From Cosmopolites sordidus (Eukaryota; Arthropoda; Insecta; Coleoptera; Curculionidae): DNA of 64,000 bases. Made by a program: the position numbers and the translations under genes. This document shows, piece by piece, positions 46,574 to 58,590 of the stretch. Each line of letters opens with the position of its first letter. Within the stretch, counting starts at the first letter, position 1. The notes beneath the pieces were generated by a model. The model made no database searches. It was not told the origin of the DNA and was given only the letters and a program-made list of their open reading frames with translations. The DNA is taken from NCBI GenBank assembly GCA_031761425.1, contig JARFXV010001692.1, forward strand, positions 232,336 through 296,335. Reading direction: 5' to 3'.

Positions 46574-48835
46574 TAATACCAGTCACTAGGTTGGTAATAC
46601 CGGTCAAGCTTTGTTGAGGCATAAGTCGCAGATATAACCCTTAGGAGAGGCATACCCTCAGTCAGCGTGAGCCCAGAGACCACACAGCACACACCTATAT
46701 CACTTCTCGTTGTTTTACCCATAATAATCGCAGATTATACATTTATTTTCCAAGTTTTCATCAGCGTCATTATCTTCATCTTCACGCAGGTCTGTCATTT
46801 CATCTTTCTTGTTTTTGTCTTGAAGCACTCTCTTTTTGCCTTTTTTACATCAATCGATTTAACTTTTATTTTCCTTGTCTTTTTTTCAGTTTTGGTTTCC
46901 AGAGTTACTTCTTTCTTCTCTTTTGTAATTTTTCTATTTTCTTTCTCGATCAGAACTTCTTTGTTAGGAGTTTTAGGACGGTTGCATGCTGTTTGCGAGA
47001 TAGTATACATTTCTTCTTGTCTCTTGACTTATTTGGCAGCGGCAGAAGATCCTTAGCAGTGGTAGTTTTATGAACTCCTGAAGTTGAAGGAATGGGGTTG
47101 TTATAAAAGTCCGTTGCTTGAGTTTGGAAGTCGTTGGTGCATTATTTATCGGGACTGGTTCAATTACATTTTGTACACTCAATTACAGTTTGTCTGGAAT
47201 TGAGTTGGTGGATCACTAGGTTCATCTAATATTATTCAGGCATCTGGGGTCTTATTATCTCGGTCTCGTATTTCTTCTACCGAAACTACCACTTTGTTGC
47301 TGTGTAAAATATCAGCAGCCACAAAATCTTCGTCTGTAAACACGTCCGGGTTTAAAGGATATATTTTTGAAGCAGTAAAACCTGCTTCAGCCTTTGGGAT
47401 GGTTTCTACTTTTTGTTTTCCTGAACAGTGAAGCGAGATCATTTTGTGTGATCTTTTTTCCCAATTGATTCTTCATGAAAGGTTGCACTCTTGTTTATAA
47501 GCGGCTTTAAGCGGACCATAGATGGAAACATCCAGAGGCTGTATCCTATGCGAGCCTTGTGGTGGTAATGATAACATCACTATATTGTTGTTTTTGCATA
47601 ATCTGTAAGCTCTCAAAGAGATGTGGCTGGAATGATTGTCGAGAACAAACAACATGGGCTCATTTTCTGAATGTTTGGTGAAATCCGCAAAATGTTTCAG
47701 CCAATCTACCAAGAGATCTTAATTGATCCACCTATTTTTTGAGCACCGATAGACTGTTCCACGAGGGCCATTTGCTTCTAAAGTAGATGAATGTCTCTGT
47801 CATGGATAACTTAGCATTGGTGGGACGTAGACGCAGCATTCACAGCACACACAGTTGTGAGTGTGTTTTCTCTTTCTCCGCTGTTTATAGACCCCACACG
47901 TTGTTGTCTTTTCTCAATCACATTTTTTCCAGGGTCTTGCACTGAGGAAATTCCAATCTTGTCTACATTCCATATATTCTTTGGTAGAAACTTATATCCA
48001 TTAGCTCTGTAAGGAGCTTGAAAAATATATAGCAACTTCGTTCTTGTTAAAGGCACTGGCTCTATTCAGGCTCATGCCTTGAGCTTTCCTGATGGACAAA
48101 TTATTTCATTTTATGAATCTTTTGAGTCAGTCCTTGCTAGCTAATTCAAGAGTTTCGTTAAAATTATGCTTAATGTTATTTTTTACAGCATATTCATAAG
48201 CCATCTTTCTAATTTAAAGCGAAGTGCACCCATTACCCCTTGTGAAGACTGGATTTCTTCCCAGCTGTGGACTATCAAGGTTCTTGTTCTTTAATCTTTC
48301 TTGAAGCGTTGAAAATGGCACGCTAGTAGATCGAGCTGCTTCGTTTCCTTCATCCACTGGTTTAAAAGCTCTGTGTAATTGGTCTTGGCCCCATGACGCA
48401 TTTGAACGTGGTTGGCGTATTGGACATTCTGAAATAATATACAATCGTTAAAATAAACAAAAAAAACTGGCCATGTACTAATTTTACTTACTGCCCATCT
48501 AGAAACTTTTCCGTAAAAACATTTTTAGGTTAAAAACTTGTCGAGACAAATTCAAAATCTAGTATCATTTGGGATGCTTGATAATTATGCTACAACAATT
48601 ATAGGTAACAATGTAAGAAATGTGAAATAACAAACACTCACCTCTTATTGTTTGATCTTGAAAATTTACTTCAAGTATTTACTTCAAAACAATTAATATC
48701 CTAGTTCATCCTAGATGTCGGCTGGGTAATGAGTGGGTGGCCGGTGCGGGGTGAGGTCGCGCCACCTGCTTTATACTGTTTCTGCGCGGGAACGCAGTAA
48801 TATGGCAGAAATAGTAATGACCGGTATTACCCGGT
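46574..48835 (-). mobile_element. pogo-like (DDE_1) transposon with GGTAATACCGGTCA ends
   Basis: The left end has GGTAATACCAGTCAC (46574) and GGTAATACCGGTCA (46592); the right end has TGACCGGTATTACC near 48820. Minus-strand coding between them: SNASWGQDQLHRAF and VPFSTLQERLKN (helix-turn-helix, 48214-48444); IWNVDKIGISSVQDPGKNV with the first Asp (47811-48056); MLFVLDNHSSHISLRAYRLC with the second and PPQGSHRIQPLDVSIYGPLK with the third (47473-47712); a Lys/Glu-rich tail at 46795-47010. The acidic triad is present but frames change and stops occur. Confidence 0.78.
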
Positions 48836-48839
48836 TCTA

Positions 48840-50640
48840 TCCTACTTGTTCTTCCACATATACATAATTGGTACAGGCGGTACAGCCTGTTAGGCTTTTC
48901 GCTCCCACCTTTTGGCCTCGGCTTTTTGGCAATTATCTTCCTCATGCCACAGCTCTGTGTCTTCTTACGCCATTTGGATCTATCGTTTCTCGTCTTTTCC
49001 CATTTGGACACACTTGACATAGATTTCTTTAGAGATTATTTTGTTATGCTTGTTTGGATATCTCGGATTGCGTTTCTTATTTTTCAATTCACCATAGAGG
49101 ATCTGCTTCGGCATTCTAGTGTTCTGCATCCGTTGGCAATGATCTAACCATTTCAGCTGAGCTTGCATGATCTGGGATTCTATGCTCAAACTATTGGCTC
49201 GTTCAAGTACCTCCACATTGGTCTGATAGCCTTGCCATTTTATTCTCAAGATTTTCTAGAGGCAGTCTTGATGAAATCTCTCGAGTTGTTTTATTTGCTT
49301 ATGATGACCCCTGATTCAGCTCCTTACAGAAGAGTGACAATTATTATAACATTGTAAACAGTGATTTTAGTCTGTTTCCTTAACTCTCGATTACTGAAGA
49401 CTCTTCTCATTAGACGTTAAAAATTACCAATACGATAAGTTACTTCTTCCAGTGATTGGCTATTCGTAATATCATCAGCCGTTTCTCTATCTCTATTTGA
49501 AGCAGTTTGTTGTAATATTTTCTTTTTTTGTTCATTAATTTTAAGTCTGAATGCACTATAGACCTCACTAAATAAGCCCAACACCGTTTGCAACGCCGAC
49601 GTACCATACGCTACAAGCGCACAGTCATCCGCATACTACACCTCTACGATGCTAACCTCCTTTGTTTTTGATTTGGCTTTAAGTTATGCCAGTTTATAAC
49701 CAGGATCAACCACATCGCGTCGAACTTCAGTTATAAGTAACTGAAGTTAAAGCGATGCCGATCGTGGTCGAATTTGAATGGGTCTTAAAAATATAAAGGC
49801 AAAATTCAAAGAAAACCTCCCGACACTTAGCAGTAAAAGGATCTAGGATGAAGTCATGCCAGGTTAAATAGATTTCCACCTATTCTATAAGATATCTCAA
49901 CTAAATGCGGCAATCTGCCTCTGACGTGATACAGAACAGCGGCAACAAATACAGAAAAGGCTGCTTATCACCGGTTTTAGTCTCACTTTCGCCTATTTGC
50001 ATCAGCTTTTTTGTATTCATGTCATTGTGTAGAAAGATAATCATTTACATCAGCCTAGGGTAATGTTCAAGCACTTCCACATTATAATTCTATCAACAGA
50101 GTCAAACGCTTTTGACCGGTCCACAAATGACACGAATAGGCTTTCATTTTGTTCGTTGTATTTTTCTTGTATCTGACGTAGCGAGAATATTATATCGACT
50201 GTTCCACGACTTGCTTTGAATCCACACCGACTCTCCTACAGTATTGGGAGAACAATACCAGTCAGTCTATCTAGTATCATTATAGCCAGAATCTTTCCTG
50301 TAGCAGAGAACCCGATAGTTGTTGTAGTCAGCTCCATCTTCCTTTTTAAAAATAGGTATAATCTCTGCAGTCCGATGGTATTTTCAGATTTATCCAGCAC
50401 AGGCGTGATTTGTTCACAATCATATTGCCACCAGCAATATCTCCACCGGAATTCTATCTATACATGTATTTTTTTATTTCTTAACTTCCGGATTGCCATT
50501 TCTACATCGTCCATGCCGATAACTGTAAGTCTTCGAAGAATGAGCTCCAAGGCTCATCAGCCATTGAGTTAGCGTTCAGCAAGTTTTCGAAATGCACCTT
50601 CTATGCTTTTTGTACAATGACAGCTTATTCAGCGACAGTT
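48840..50640 (-). mobile_element. Degenerate LINE (RT and C-terminus)
   Basis: Minus strand in order: GKILAIMILDRL-like start near 50300; SRCGFKASRGTVDIIFSLRQ; LFVSFVDRSKAFDSVDR with the first catalytic Asp; YADDCAL(V)AYG near 49630, the catalytic box; LLYGAES; then LDHCQRMQNTRMPKQILYGE (48980-49249) and a C-terminus. Stops and shifts are frequent. Its 3' end abuts the right end of the pogo-like element at about 48835. Confidence 0.75.
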
Positions 50641-50919
50641 GGGGTTTCCTATCGAGAAAGCAATACTATATCGAGAAAGCAATTTAGCAGCAAGTAGAAC
50701 TCTTTTTTAAATAATATGTTTATTCCCCATTAACTGCCTGGCAAGATGCATATTAAGCTACTTGACATTGTTAGTTTGGGTACAGGTAAGCATTTTGACC
50801 TATTCAAGGTGAAAGTGGTGTGTGTAAATTAGGATTCATTGATCTTGATGCGCCATTTCTTTAGCTATGTTGGATTTATTTCATATTAACTTGCAGTCTT
50901 TTTGATGCTTAAATGAATG

Positions 50920-51450
50920 GTGTTGTTCGTAATGGTTGTGATGTGGTCCGCATGTAGCAATTATTGTTAATCCAATTTTAGGTAGGTCCGCCGTATAGAT
51001 TAGGTAAAGTGTTCATCCTTGTACACTTCCTTGCGGCACACCAGATACAATAGGAAACAAATTGGCATATTCTTGACTTTGGTGCACTATCTGTAGATAG
51101 TGCAAGATACGATTTCAGCTTTAGGAAGTGTTGATGAGGCAGATATTTCTTTATTTTGCAGCCTAGTTTCTCATGATAGACCTTATCAAAGGTCTGGAAA
51201 ATATCGGGAAAAGCAGCAAAGCAATAGCTTTCCTTATCATACTCGTTATTGCTACCATTGACAAGTCTGTTGATTTGTTCATTGGTGCGTACTTGTTTCT
51301 ATATCGAAACTGATACTTTAGAATGATACGCAGTTCTTCAAGTACAGAATTTAAGCTCTTTAAATAGATATTTTCAAATACTTTTGAAAGTATTGAAAGA
51401 AGACTGCATATTTTGCGATGTACCCCGTTGTCGCTATTTCTTTTTTGAAA
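50920..51450 (-). mobile_element. Jockey-like LINE RT fragment
   Basis: Minus strand: LLSILSKVFENIYLKSLNSV, LEELRIILKYQFRYRNK (from IIPEYQFGFR.KH), AFPDIFQTFDK (from AFLDISQAFDKVWH), and VSGVPQGSVQG.TLYLIYTAD (from GVPQGSVLGPTLYLLYTADLP). The catalytic FADD box is past the fragment's end. Confidence 0.75.
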
Positions 51451-51459
51451 AGTGATCTA

Positions 51460-52060
51460 TAATGCTAGTTGTTGAAAGTAATGAAAACTATAAAAACAAA
51501 TATAGAGGACTATTTAGTTGATTTTGATCATCGATTTGAAATTATAAACTTTCAACTTGAATTTACTGATGAAAGAAGAGTAGTAAATCCACAAACGGTA
51601 AAGTTTGTATATTTATGTAATAAACGTATCGGTTAAGTTTTCTTTAGTTACACGCGGACCCTATTGCTGTTGCATTACTACATTGCGGGTTTACGATGAA
51701 GGTCACGAAATAACCATGACATTTCATACTATACGAATAATTGTTATGATTTCAATCCAAATTCTATTGGGTGCAAACGAAAAGATAATGTATAAAATTG
51801 TTATACTTAATGTGGTTAAATTGTGCCCATTATAACTCTATGACTTCACTATAATCATTTTTTGGGTTCACAAAATCTATGAAAAGTTTCAAGGACCGAT
51901 ATATTTGTCATTCATATAAAGAATTCTCTAACCCATGAACGAACAACGAACAATACAGTCCTGTGATTTTTTATCTATGAAATATTTCGCGAATATTTTT
52001 TGACATATTGTTAGTTAACAGTTGTACCATATTGACAGTTGTACTAAATCATGTTTGTAT
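51460..52060. other. Intergenic, no gene seen
   Basis: AT-rich; a 76-codon frame at 51605-51835 shows no domain. Confidence 0.45.
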
Positions 52061-52061
52061 A

Positions 52062-52912
52062 TATGTAACAAAAGTATTTGCGGTTTTGAGATACTTAGTG
52101 ATTCATTGGTTAAAAAATGAATACCAGCAGGTTATTCCTTGAAGTATAGGTCGATGTTTTCCATGATCTTAACGCATCTTTGAGCAGTCAAAGATTGGGT
52201 GTCGCCTTCTTCGATACCACGATGAGTCTTTGGAGACGAAAAACTCTACGCAATCAATTTTTATCTCTTCTTCAATCCAGATTTTCCTCTCAAAAAGTGC
52301 GCTATGGATCGGAAGGAACAAGTGGTAATCCCATTGACCGAGCTCAGGGCTGTATGCTGGATGAGAAGTTTAAAGTCAAGTTCCATAAATTTTGAGATGG
52401 TCGGATGTGAAGTGTGTGGTCTTGTGTTGTGATGCAGCACGAGGATTTTTTCACGATTGACGAAAGCTGGATATTCTTCGGCTAGAACAACGTGTACTTT
52501 CTCAATTAAGGTGAATAGAGGTCTGAGTTTCGCCTTACCATAGCGAATCAACTCAAAGTGAATTATTACGACCTAATCTTCCCATATATTCAAGACTCAT
52601 GTCTCTGTCCCGGAACTTTTTGAACCTGAACTGAACGGTACCTTCCTCGTCTACTTGGCTAATCTCACAAGCGACGTTAGTTGGTTTGAAACCTTTTTTT
52701 AATAATCTCTTTAAATTGTCCTAATTTTGCTTTTTTGAAGTTTAGATTGAAAACTGTTGACTGAATATTTCGCTGAATCACTTCAACAGCGAAAAAGAAA
52801 TGTTTATTTGTCGGAGCAAAAACTTCAAATCGGACTAAACCTCTGAAGTGTGAAGTATAATCTTTTATTTATAAATAAAGAAAAAATAACGTAAATACTT
52901 TTGTTATACTCT
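52062..52912 (-). mobile_element. mariner (GTAACAAAAGTATTTGCG family), internally deleted
   Basis: Ends TGTAACAAAAGTATTTGCGG (52065) and ACGTAAATACTTTTGTTATA (to 52909) are inverted repeats. Minus-strand coding: a broken N-terminal part, then GKAKLRPLFTLIEKV, ILVLHHNTRPHTS (from VLFHQDNARPHTS, Asp to His/Asn changes) and FRSIAHFLRGK. The first catalytic Asp region is deleted. Confidence 0.82.
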
Positions 52913-53640
52913 AGCATTTTATCAGCTTGGTTTTTAAGTTGGCCTTTTTGGCTATTATATTCCATGCATTTATCGTCTGATGTAGCTTAAGGTTAAAGTG
53001 TGGGGGATCTGCATTTGATCTAGGGAATGCCAGAAGTTCCGGCTAACTTCTCGGAGGTTAATTATACGTCATTGCATTTTCCATTGGCAGATCAGCATCG
53101 ATAAAGATGCTTGGATCTCTGCGACCGCGAAAAACAGCTTAGCCATTCGCTGCTTTCATACACAACGTTGGATAATTTAAGGCCTTTAAATATTTTTAAA
53201 AAATCTGTTTTTGAGCGTATTGCTTTAAAAACAGTGTACAGGAGCATAAGATCTCAAAAAAAATTTTTTTTAAGTCTTACGCTTAGAATTTTACCTTACG
53301 CTCTTTTTGACCTTCGTTGACGTTTTTAAAGCATTACGCTTAAAAATATGTTTTTAAAAATTATTTAAAGGCCTTACATTTTCCAAATTATATGAGTTTT
53401 GCCCCATAGCTGGGAAAGGAGGATTCGATGCATTGGGGGACTACAGGGGGACAGGGAACTACAAATTGCCGATTAATTTGGTTATCTCTAACAAATTATT
53501 TTTATTTCTAATTATTCGTATGAAAATAATCTTTTTGCTGAGGTGCAAGAAATCCGTGATAGGCCTGGAACCTGGACAATATCACGGATCTTGCCAGGAC
53601 TTGGAAGATTGCCACTTTGATTTTTGGAGCCAACTTGCTC
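52913..53640. other. Intergenic, with one strong hairpin
   Basis: AT-rich. At 53544-53595 GCAAGAAATCCGTGATA pairs with TATCACGGATCTTGC (two-base bulge) around a 16-20 base loop rich in CCTGGA. Confidence 0.5.
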
Positions 53641-53649
53641 GTTCTTCAT

Positions 53650-53810
53650 GTTAAAGAATCCATCAATTCTTCTATTGGAACCTTTGGTGTACAACACTAA
53701 ACTTGAAGAGATTTATCTATAAAGAGATTTATCTATTTATTATATCTATTTATTGAAGAGATTTATCTATAAACTTGAAGAGGTAAATCTCTTCAAGTTT
53801 AGTTAAAGGA
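53650..53810. mobile_element. Family-H repeat, rearranged dimer
   Basis: ATTCTTCTATTGGAACCTTT, GGTGTACAACACTAAACTTG and AGAGATTTATC are repeated two to three times, then inverted as GGTAAATCTCTTCAAGTTTA. Ribozyme core absent. Confidence 0.6.
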
Positions 53811-53849
53811 TACAGTATTTTGACGATACCGTACCCTTAGTTGAACATT

Positions 53850-54620
53850 TTTCGCTCCTAACGTGTAGATTTCGATAATCGTATTGCGAGAATTTCAAAA
53901 TTCTGCCATGATCGTTCTGTGAAAATTAAGGTCGAAATTCGGTAGAAATCATCGTTCAACTGTTCGGCTATGTTCGCAAGCTGATTTGCAAGATCGCAAG
54001 CTGCAAGCAAACATTCTGAAAAGAATGATAGTGTTTTCAAAGAGCGAGGAATATCGACTCCAAGAAGACCCTAACAATTTTGTTTCTCTTACGGGTTTTT
54101 ATGGTAAATTTGCATACAGATCTCGATCCACACTCCTATAAGATCCAGCTTAAGCAAGAACTAAAACTTCTACCTTAGACTACAGGCAACATCGTAGATT
54201 AGCTGATTGGATCTTGGAAGAGCAACCAACCGATAATAATTTTTTACAGAAAATCATTTTCAGTTATGAGGATATTTTCAATTCAGTGGATATTAATAAG
54301 CAAAACTGTCATATTTAGAGCGAGAAAAACTTTTAAGTGATCAGACGTACATGCTACAAAAGTTACTGTTTTCGATGCATTTTTGGATCGTATTTCTTCG
54401 AAAATGAGTAAGGAGTGACCGATAATGGCTTACGTTATTGTGATTATTGGATATTGATTTGGAATATATTTGGTTTCAATAGAACGGGGCTATATGTCAT
54501 ACAGGTTGTGATTCAATAGCTGTATTGGGTGAAAAATTCGATGGTGGTTTAAATTCCAGATTTGGTGACTTTTGGTGTCCACCAAAGTGAAGTTACGCGA
54601 AAGAATGCATCTATATTAAC
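53850..54620 (+). mobile_element. DUF4817-type transposase remnant
   Basis: Plus strand: VRRIVTKFQ-like start; then DYRQHRRLADWILEEQPTDN, NFLQKIIFSYEDIFNSVDIN (from IIFSDEAHFNLGGYIN, Asp to Tyr), KQNCHI, FGSYFFENE, and IAVLGEKFDGGLNSRFGD with WCPPK. Same lineage as the element at 42181-43300. Confidence 0.75.
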
Positions 54621-54629
54621 AATTCACAA

Positions 54630-55115
54630 ATATTTAACATTCTTTTTCATTCTTCATTCTTTAACTTTTAATACGAGATAAACGAAAAAGTCATCGAAAA
54701 TTGGAGTAATATTTGTATTTCATGTGCAATTGCAAGAACCAAATTGTTGATTGAAATAAATATATTGACCGAAAGTTAACGACATGTGGATTTTATTCTA
54801 AAAATAATTTCATAACAGAAGTTTTAAAAGAGGTTTCAAGGGGACTGTCACTTAATGACAAACACTACAACAATGGTATCTTGGAATAAATGTGTTTATT
54901 AGAAAAAAATATTGTTGAAAAATAACATATTTGTAAATTTATTTTGGTTAAAACATTATATGGTTGTGTATTTTTCAAATTACTCTTCTACAATCATAGT
55001 AGTAAATGGAGTTTAAAATAAGTTATAAGGGAATAATAGAAGAATGCAGTAGAGATGTAGTTTTACGTTTTTAGCAAAGTTGAACCATAAAAATTCCTGG
55101 TTAGAATTTACCTCG
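54630..55115. other. Intergenic, no gene seen
   Basis: AT-rich, ending where GC content rises sharply. Confidence 0.45.
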
Positions 55116-55119
55116 GAAT

Positions 55120-55563
55120 ATTAATGACGGTAACCGTCAGGTCAACCTGCGATCATCGCGGGCCCAGAAGAACCGCGAACCCGCCTTTTATTCGTCGTTG
55201 CGACTGGTTTTCAGCTAGTGATCTGGCGGCAACAAGGCGACAGCAGGAAAAACGCACCAGCGCGCGCCTACCAGAGCTCCGTCACCGCAAAAAATAAACC
55301 GCGCGCGATTTTGATAATGCCGGCCGCCATTTGAATTTGCGCTGGACAGTCTTTGCCGAAAATTTATTCAACTCGAAATTCGACGTAACACACACACATA
55401 CGATAATTCGACGACGACGAATGCCGCTAATTTATACGGACAATCCCATATTGCGATCGTCCCGCTTCGAAAAATACAGCTTTTTGTTTTTGTTTCGTTC
55501 AAGATTTTCGTTCTAGTTTACGCTATAAAGGTGTTGTGTGATGTGTGGGTGGACTTAGGTGTG
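55120..55563 (+). promoter_or_regulatory. CpG-rich promoter and 5' leader of a second gene
   Basis: The only long CpG-dense block in the window (CGCGCGCC, CCGCGCGCG, CCGGCCGCC, GACGACGACG). It contains a YY1/Pho-like GCCGCCATTTG at 55324 and a TATA-like CTATAAAG at 55523. Upstream short reading frames in the presumed leader start at 55318 (5 codons), about 55421 (some 32 codons) and 55541 (5 codons, MCGWT). The transcription start is not determined. Confidence 0.6.
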
Positions 55564-55620
55564 ATGGGTAACGTCCAGCAATGTTTTGCTGCGCCAAAAA
55601 CTAAGAAACTAAGTGCTGCG
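55564..55620 (+). CDS. First coding exon of an unidentified myristoylated protein
   Basis: ATG at 55564 opens MGNVQQCFAAPKTKKLSAA (19 codons, phase 0) and ends at GCTGCG|GTAAGA, a strong donor. Gly2 with Asn3 is a good N-myristoylation signal and Cys7 a likely palmitoylation site; the following KTKK adds basic charge. This suggests a membrane-anchored signalling or scaffold protein starting with a short exon. The exon follows the CpG-rich block directly. I do not recognise the gene, and no downstream exon was found before the window end. An in-frame extension without ATG exists upstream, so the ATG is the natural start. Confidence 0.6.
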
Positions 55621-56384
55621 GTAAGATACAGTCTGATCTTTCATCGAAATACGTCGTACCATCTACGCCTTCTCATTACATTTTTGTCTTCTCTGTTGCT
55701 CATTGGTAAAATTATTTATTTACATCAATTTTTAAAAACTTTGTCGAACTAATCTATTTATAATGCTCACACAAATAAGTAATTACGAATTTATGAATGT
55801 TCAATTTACTCATACAATGTATATAAAATATTTTAATATTTTAAGTTGTACATTTGTTTTAAACAATTTACGCACTGAGTCAAATTATAAATTAAATTTA
55901 TAAGAGTTGGAAATCAGAAATGAATGTCACAAATGAAACAGCTGATTGATGTCATTCTCATGCCAACACGTGACATTTAAAACAAAAATTATGGTTATTT
56001 CAAAATAAATGTTTTTTTATCATAAAATACAAAGGTTTTGTTGTAATATTTTAATTATGAGTTTAATTTGAAAATTTGTTGACAAAAACATTTATTATTT
56101 CGAAATTTAGTTTTCATTTTAAATAGAATTTTTTTCCGATCAATACATTTTTTATTAGAATTATCTATCTAATATGTTATTAACATTGGCATAAAATGTC
56201 AACTGAAATGACTCTTTTTAACACTAAATAATCGGCTAATTTCCTACATAAAAAAATTACTCACTATACCTAATGTCTAAAATTCATTTGTTTCAGATAG
56301 TTCATCTAAATAATGTATTGAAATATGAGGTGTGTAAATATAGTATGAGACTGGTGGCATAGTGCTCGATCTTGCAACACTGTT
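55621..56384 (+). other. Presumed first intron of the second gene
   Basis: AT-rich sequence after the donor; no exon recognised. Confidence 0.45.
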
Positions 56385-56530
56385 GCAAAATGAATGACAA
56401 TTATTTCGAGCAACGGTACTCTATCAAGTTTTGTTTCAGACTTGAGCACAGTGCGACGGAAACTTTTGTAAAACTTGAACAGGCCTATGGAAACAGTGTT
56501 CTGTCAAGGACTCAGATTTTCAGGCCGAAC
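56385..56530 (+). mobile_element. mariner N-terminal fragment (SETMAR-like type)
   Basis: Plus strand reads MNDNYFEQRYSIKFCFRLEH, SATETFVKLEQAYGNSVLSR, then TQIF, a close match to the start of mariner transposases (EQR..IKFC.KLG.SATET...L..AYG...LSR..VF). It stops abruptly at about 56525. Confidence 0.8.
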
Positions 56531-56795
56531 CTTCGGATAATATCTTAACCAATGATGTTCTAAATTTCATTAACCTGAGTATAATACGACTTGCCTATCT
56601 CTGTAAACTAAGCGGTTATCTGAGCTTTGCCCATATCTTTATTCACCTAGTTATCTCTTAAGATTTAGGAAAATAAACTAATCGCTGAGAGCCAAATCAA
56701 GCGAATGCGGCGCATGAGGAAACACTTCGAGCCATAGGTTACGAAGTTCTGCAGCAATAATCCTGAGATTTTTACAATTGTTAAATACTTTTTGT

Positions 56796-57065
56796 GCGCA
56801 ACTCGTCACAGGGTTACCCTGTGAATGTTTGTAATATTCTCTAAACAGTTTGTAGAATTTTCATTGCAGATTATGATGAAAAAGGCCTGTGATTTTTGAA
56901 ATTGATAAATTACTTTAGTGAGCCCCAGAGAGAACTATAGTAGCGCAACTCGTTTCACGGCCAGACCGCGAATGTTTGAGGCACTATTTTATTCACAGTT
57001 TGTAATATTTGTAATTCAGATTACGATTCTGTCGTTGAAACAAGCCTGATATTGCCTGATATTGA
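56796..57065. repeat. Degenerate direct repeat, about 147-bp period
   Basis: GCGCAACTCGT, CCxxxCCGCGAATGTTTG-like blocks, CAGTTTGTA and GCAGATTA/TCAGATTA recur at 56796 and 56943 in the same order. Two units; origin unknown. Confidence 0.5.
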
Positions 57066-57845
57066 TTGAAGACCCTGCGATTATGGAAATATTCTATAAA
57101 GCGTTGTGTAGAATATTTCGGTGCCGCATTTCTTGATTTTGATGCAAATATAATGTAACGGATCGTCTTTTGAAAAATTCAGTGAACTTGGGGCTATTAC
57201 ATGAAAATTAAAAAGTAAAGTTTTACCCTTTAAAGTAGCGGTGGCAAATTATAACGAATGACTCCCGTTTTGATGAGGAATGGCAGATGATCCTAACAAG
57301 TCTGTTCTGAATTATTATATGGAACTGTGGCCATAGAACTATAAAAATACCACTTAGCTTAATAGCGTAATTAAATCCTTTACTTAAAATATGAAGATAA
57401 ACCAGTAAAAGTTATTCATCGCGTTCTCGAACTCGCGTTCTAGGACGATCAGAATTGTTTATATGTCATCATAACACTAAAAGCAGTAATATCCGATTCT
57501 TTCTATTTTACAAAAATATGAATCTGATCTTTCATATTAATATATACCCTTTTCGTCGAAATAATTGCATGAAACGACTGCTCAGTTTAGTAGCATGCGA
57601 AAAATACCTCATAATTCGATAAAAACAAAGTTTTTTAAACCGTTTACTTTGTTTTTTAGCAATCGCATACGAAGCAACAAACGAAAAGGGTATCAGTTTT
57701 TGTGTTAAATTATCCTACACAGTGAGTATATTTTCTGGCGAGGGTCTAGCAGTCCCCTTCCGGAAAACAATTACTTCTACGAAATCTGATGTATGGTCTG
57801 TAGGTAGAGTAATGAGACTAGATTTTTTATACTGTTTAATTATAC
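57066..57845. other. Intron, no gene seen
   Basis: AT-rich; nothing recognised. Confidence 0.45.
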
Positions 57846-58590
57846 TATAATTGAAAGTACAATTCTACATTTTCTCCTTTAAAGTAGTTCCTTGGGGAAG
57901 CCACACAGCGCTGAAGACGGTTCGTCCACTCTTCATTGCAGTGATGGAATTCAGATACTGGAATCGTTGTCAGCTGGTCGGTTACGGTCGTGTCAATATT
58001 TTGCAATGTCCCAAAATGGTGTTCTTTAAGGTGCATTTTCAATCTTGGGAAAAGATAATATTCATAAGGACTCAAGTCTGATGAATAAGAGGGTTGCGGA
58101 GTCACAGTGATGTATTAACTTGCCAAGGCGCATTGTCGTGATGCAGCACCCAAGTGTTGATAGGTCCAAGGCCTTGACATTCCGTCTCACACGAATGACT
58201 CTTTTTCGAAGTATTTCAAGAATTCGGTAAACATGTTAATTTACCGTTTAGCATTGAGTCACAAATTCCTTATGGGCAATCCCCTGGTTACCAAATAGAC
58301 AAATTACCATGCTTTTGATCTTTGATTTGTTTTTTTGATTCTGCATTTTTTTTTTGGCATGGTGAGATTAGAGTGTGCACTTTCTGACTATGGCACTTCG
58401 TTTCTGGGTCATATTCAAAAATCCATGACTCATCCACGAATAATAACATGTTTTAGAAAATGAGGGTCATTTTCAATCCGCCCCAAAAAACAAGAAATAT
58501 TTTCCTCCTGTTGTTTTTTTGATCCTGGGATCAAAGATTTTTCGGAACTATTCTCAGGTATCTTTTTTTCAAAATTAGATAAACCGTTTT
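57846..58590 (-). mobile_element. mariner transposase remnant
   Basis: Minus strand: KSLIPGSKKQQEENISC, FLGRIENDPHFLKHVIIRG (from ND..FL..VITGDESW, the Asp lost), VFDSQ/GIAHKEFV-like piece, ILRKRVIRVRRNV, then YSSDLSPYEYYLFPRLKMHL with the third Asp, HHFGTLQNIDTTV, EFHHCNEEWTNRLQRCV and NYFKGENVEL with a stop at 57845. Several frame shifts. Confidence 0.82.

Noticed and set aside
46667..47056. 129-codon plus-strand hydrophobic frame as a membrane protein
   Set aside because: It is antisense to the Lys/Glu-rich tail of the pogo-like transposase, which explains the Phe/Leu/Ser-rich translation.
53650..53810. CRISPR-like array because AGAGATTTATC repeats with spacers
   Set aside because: Repeats are few, irregular and part of a family-H element in a eukaryotic genome.
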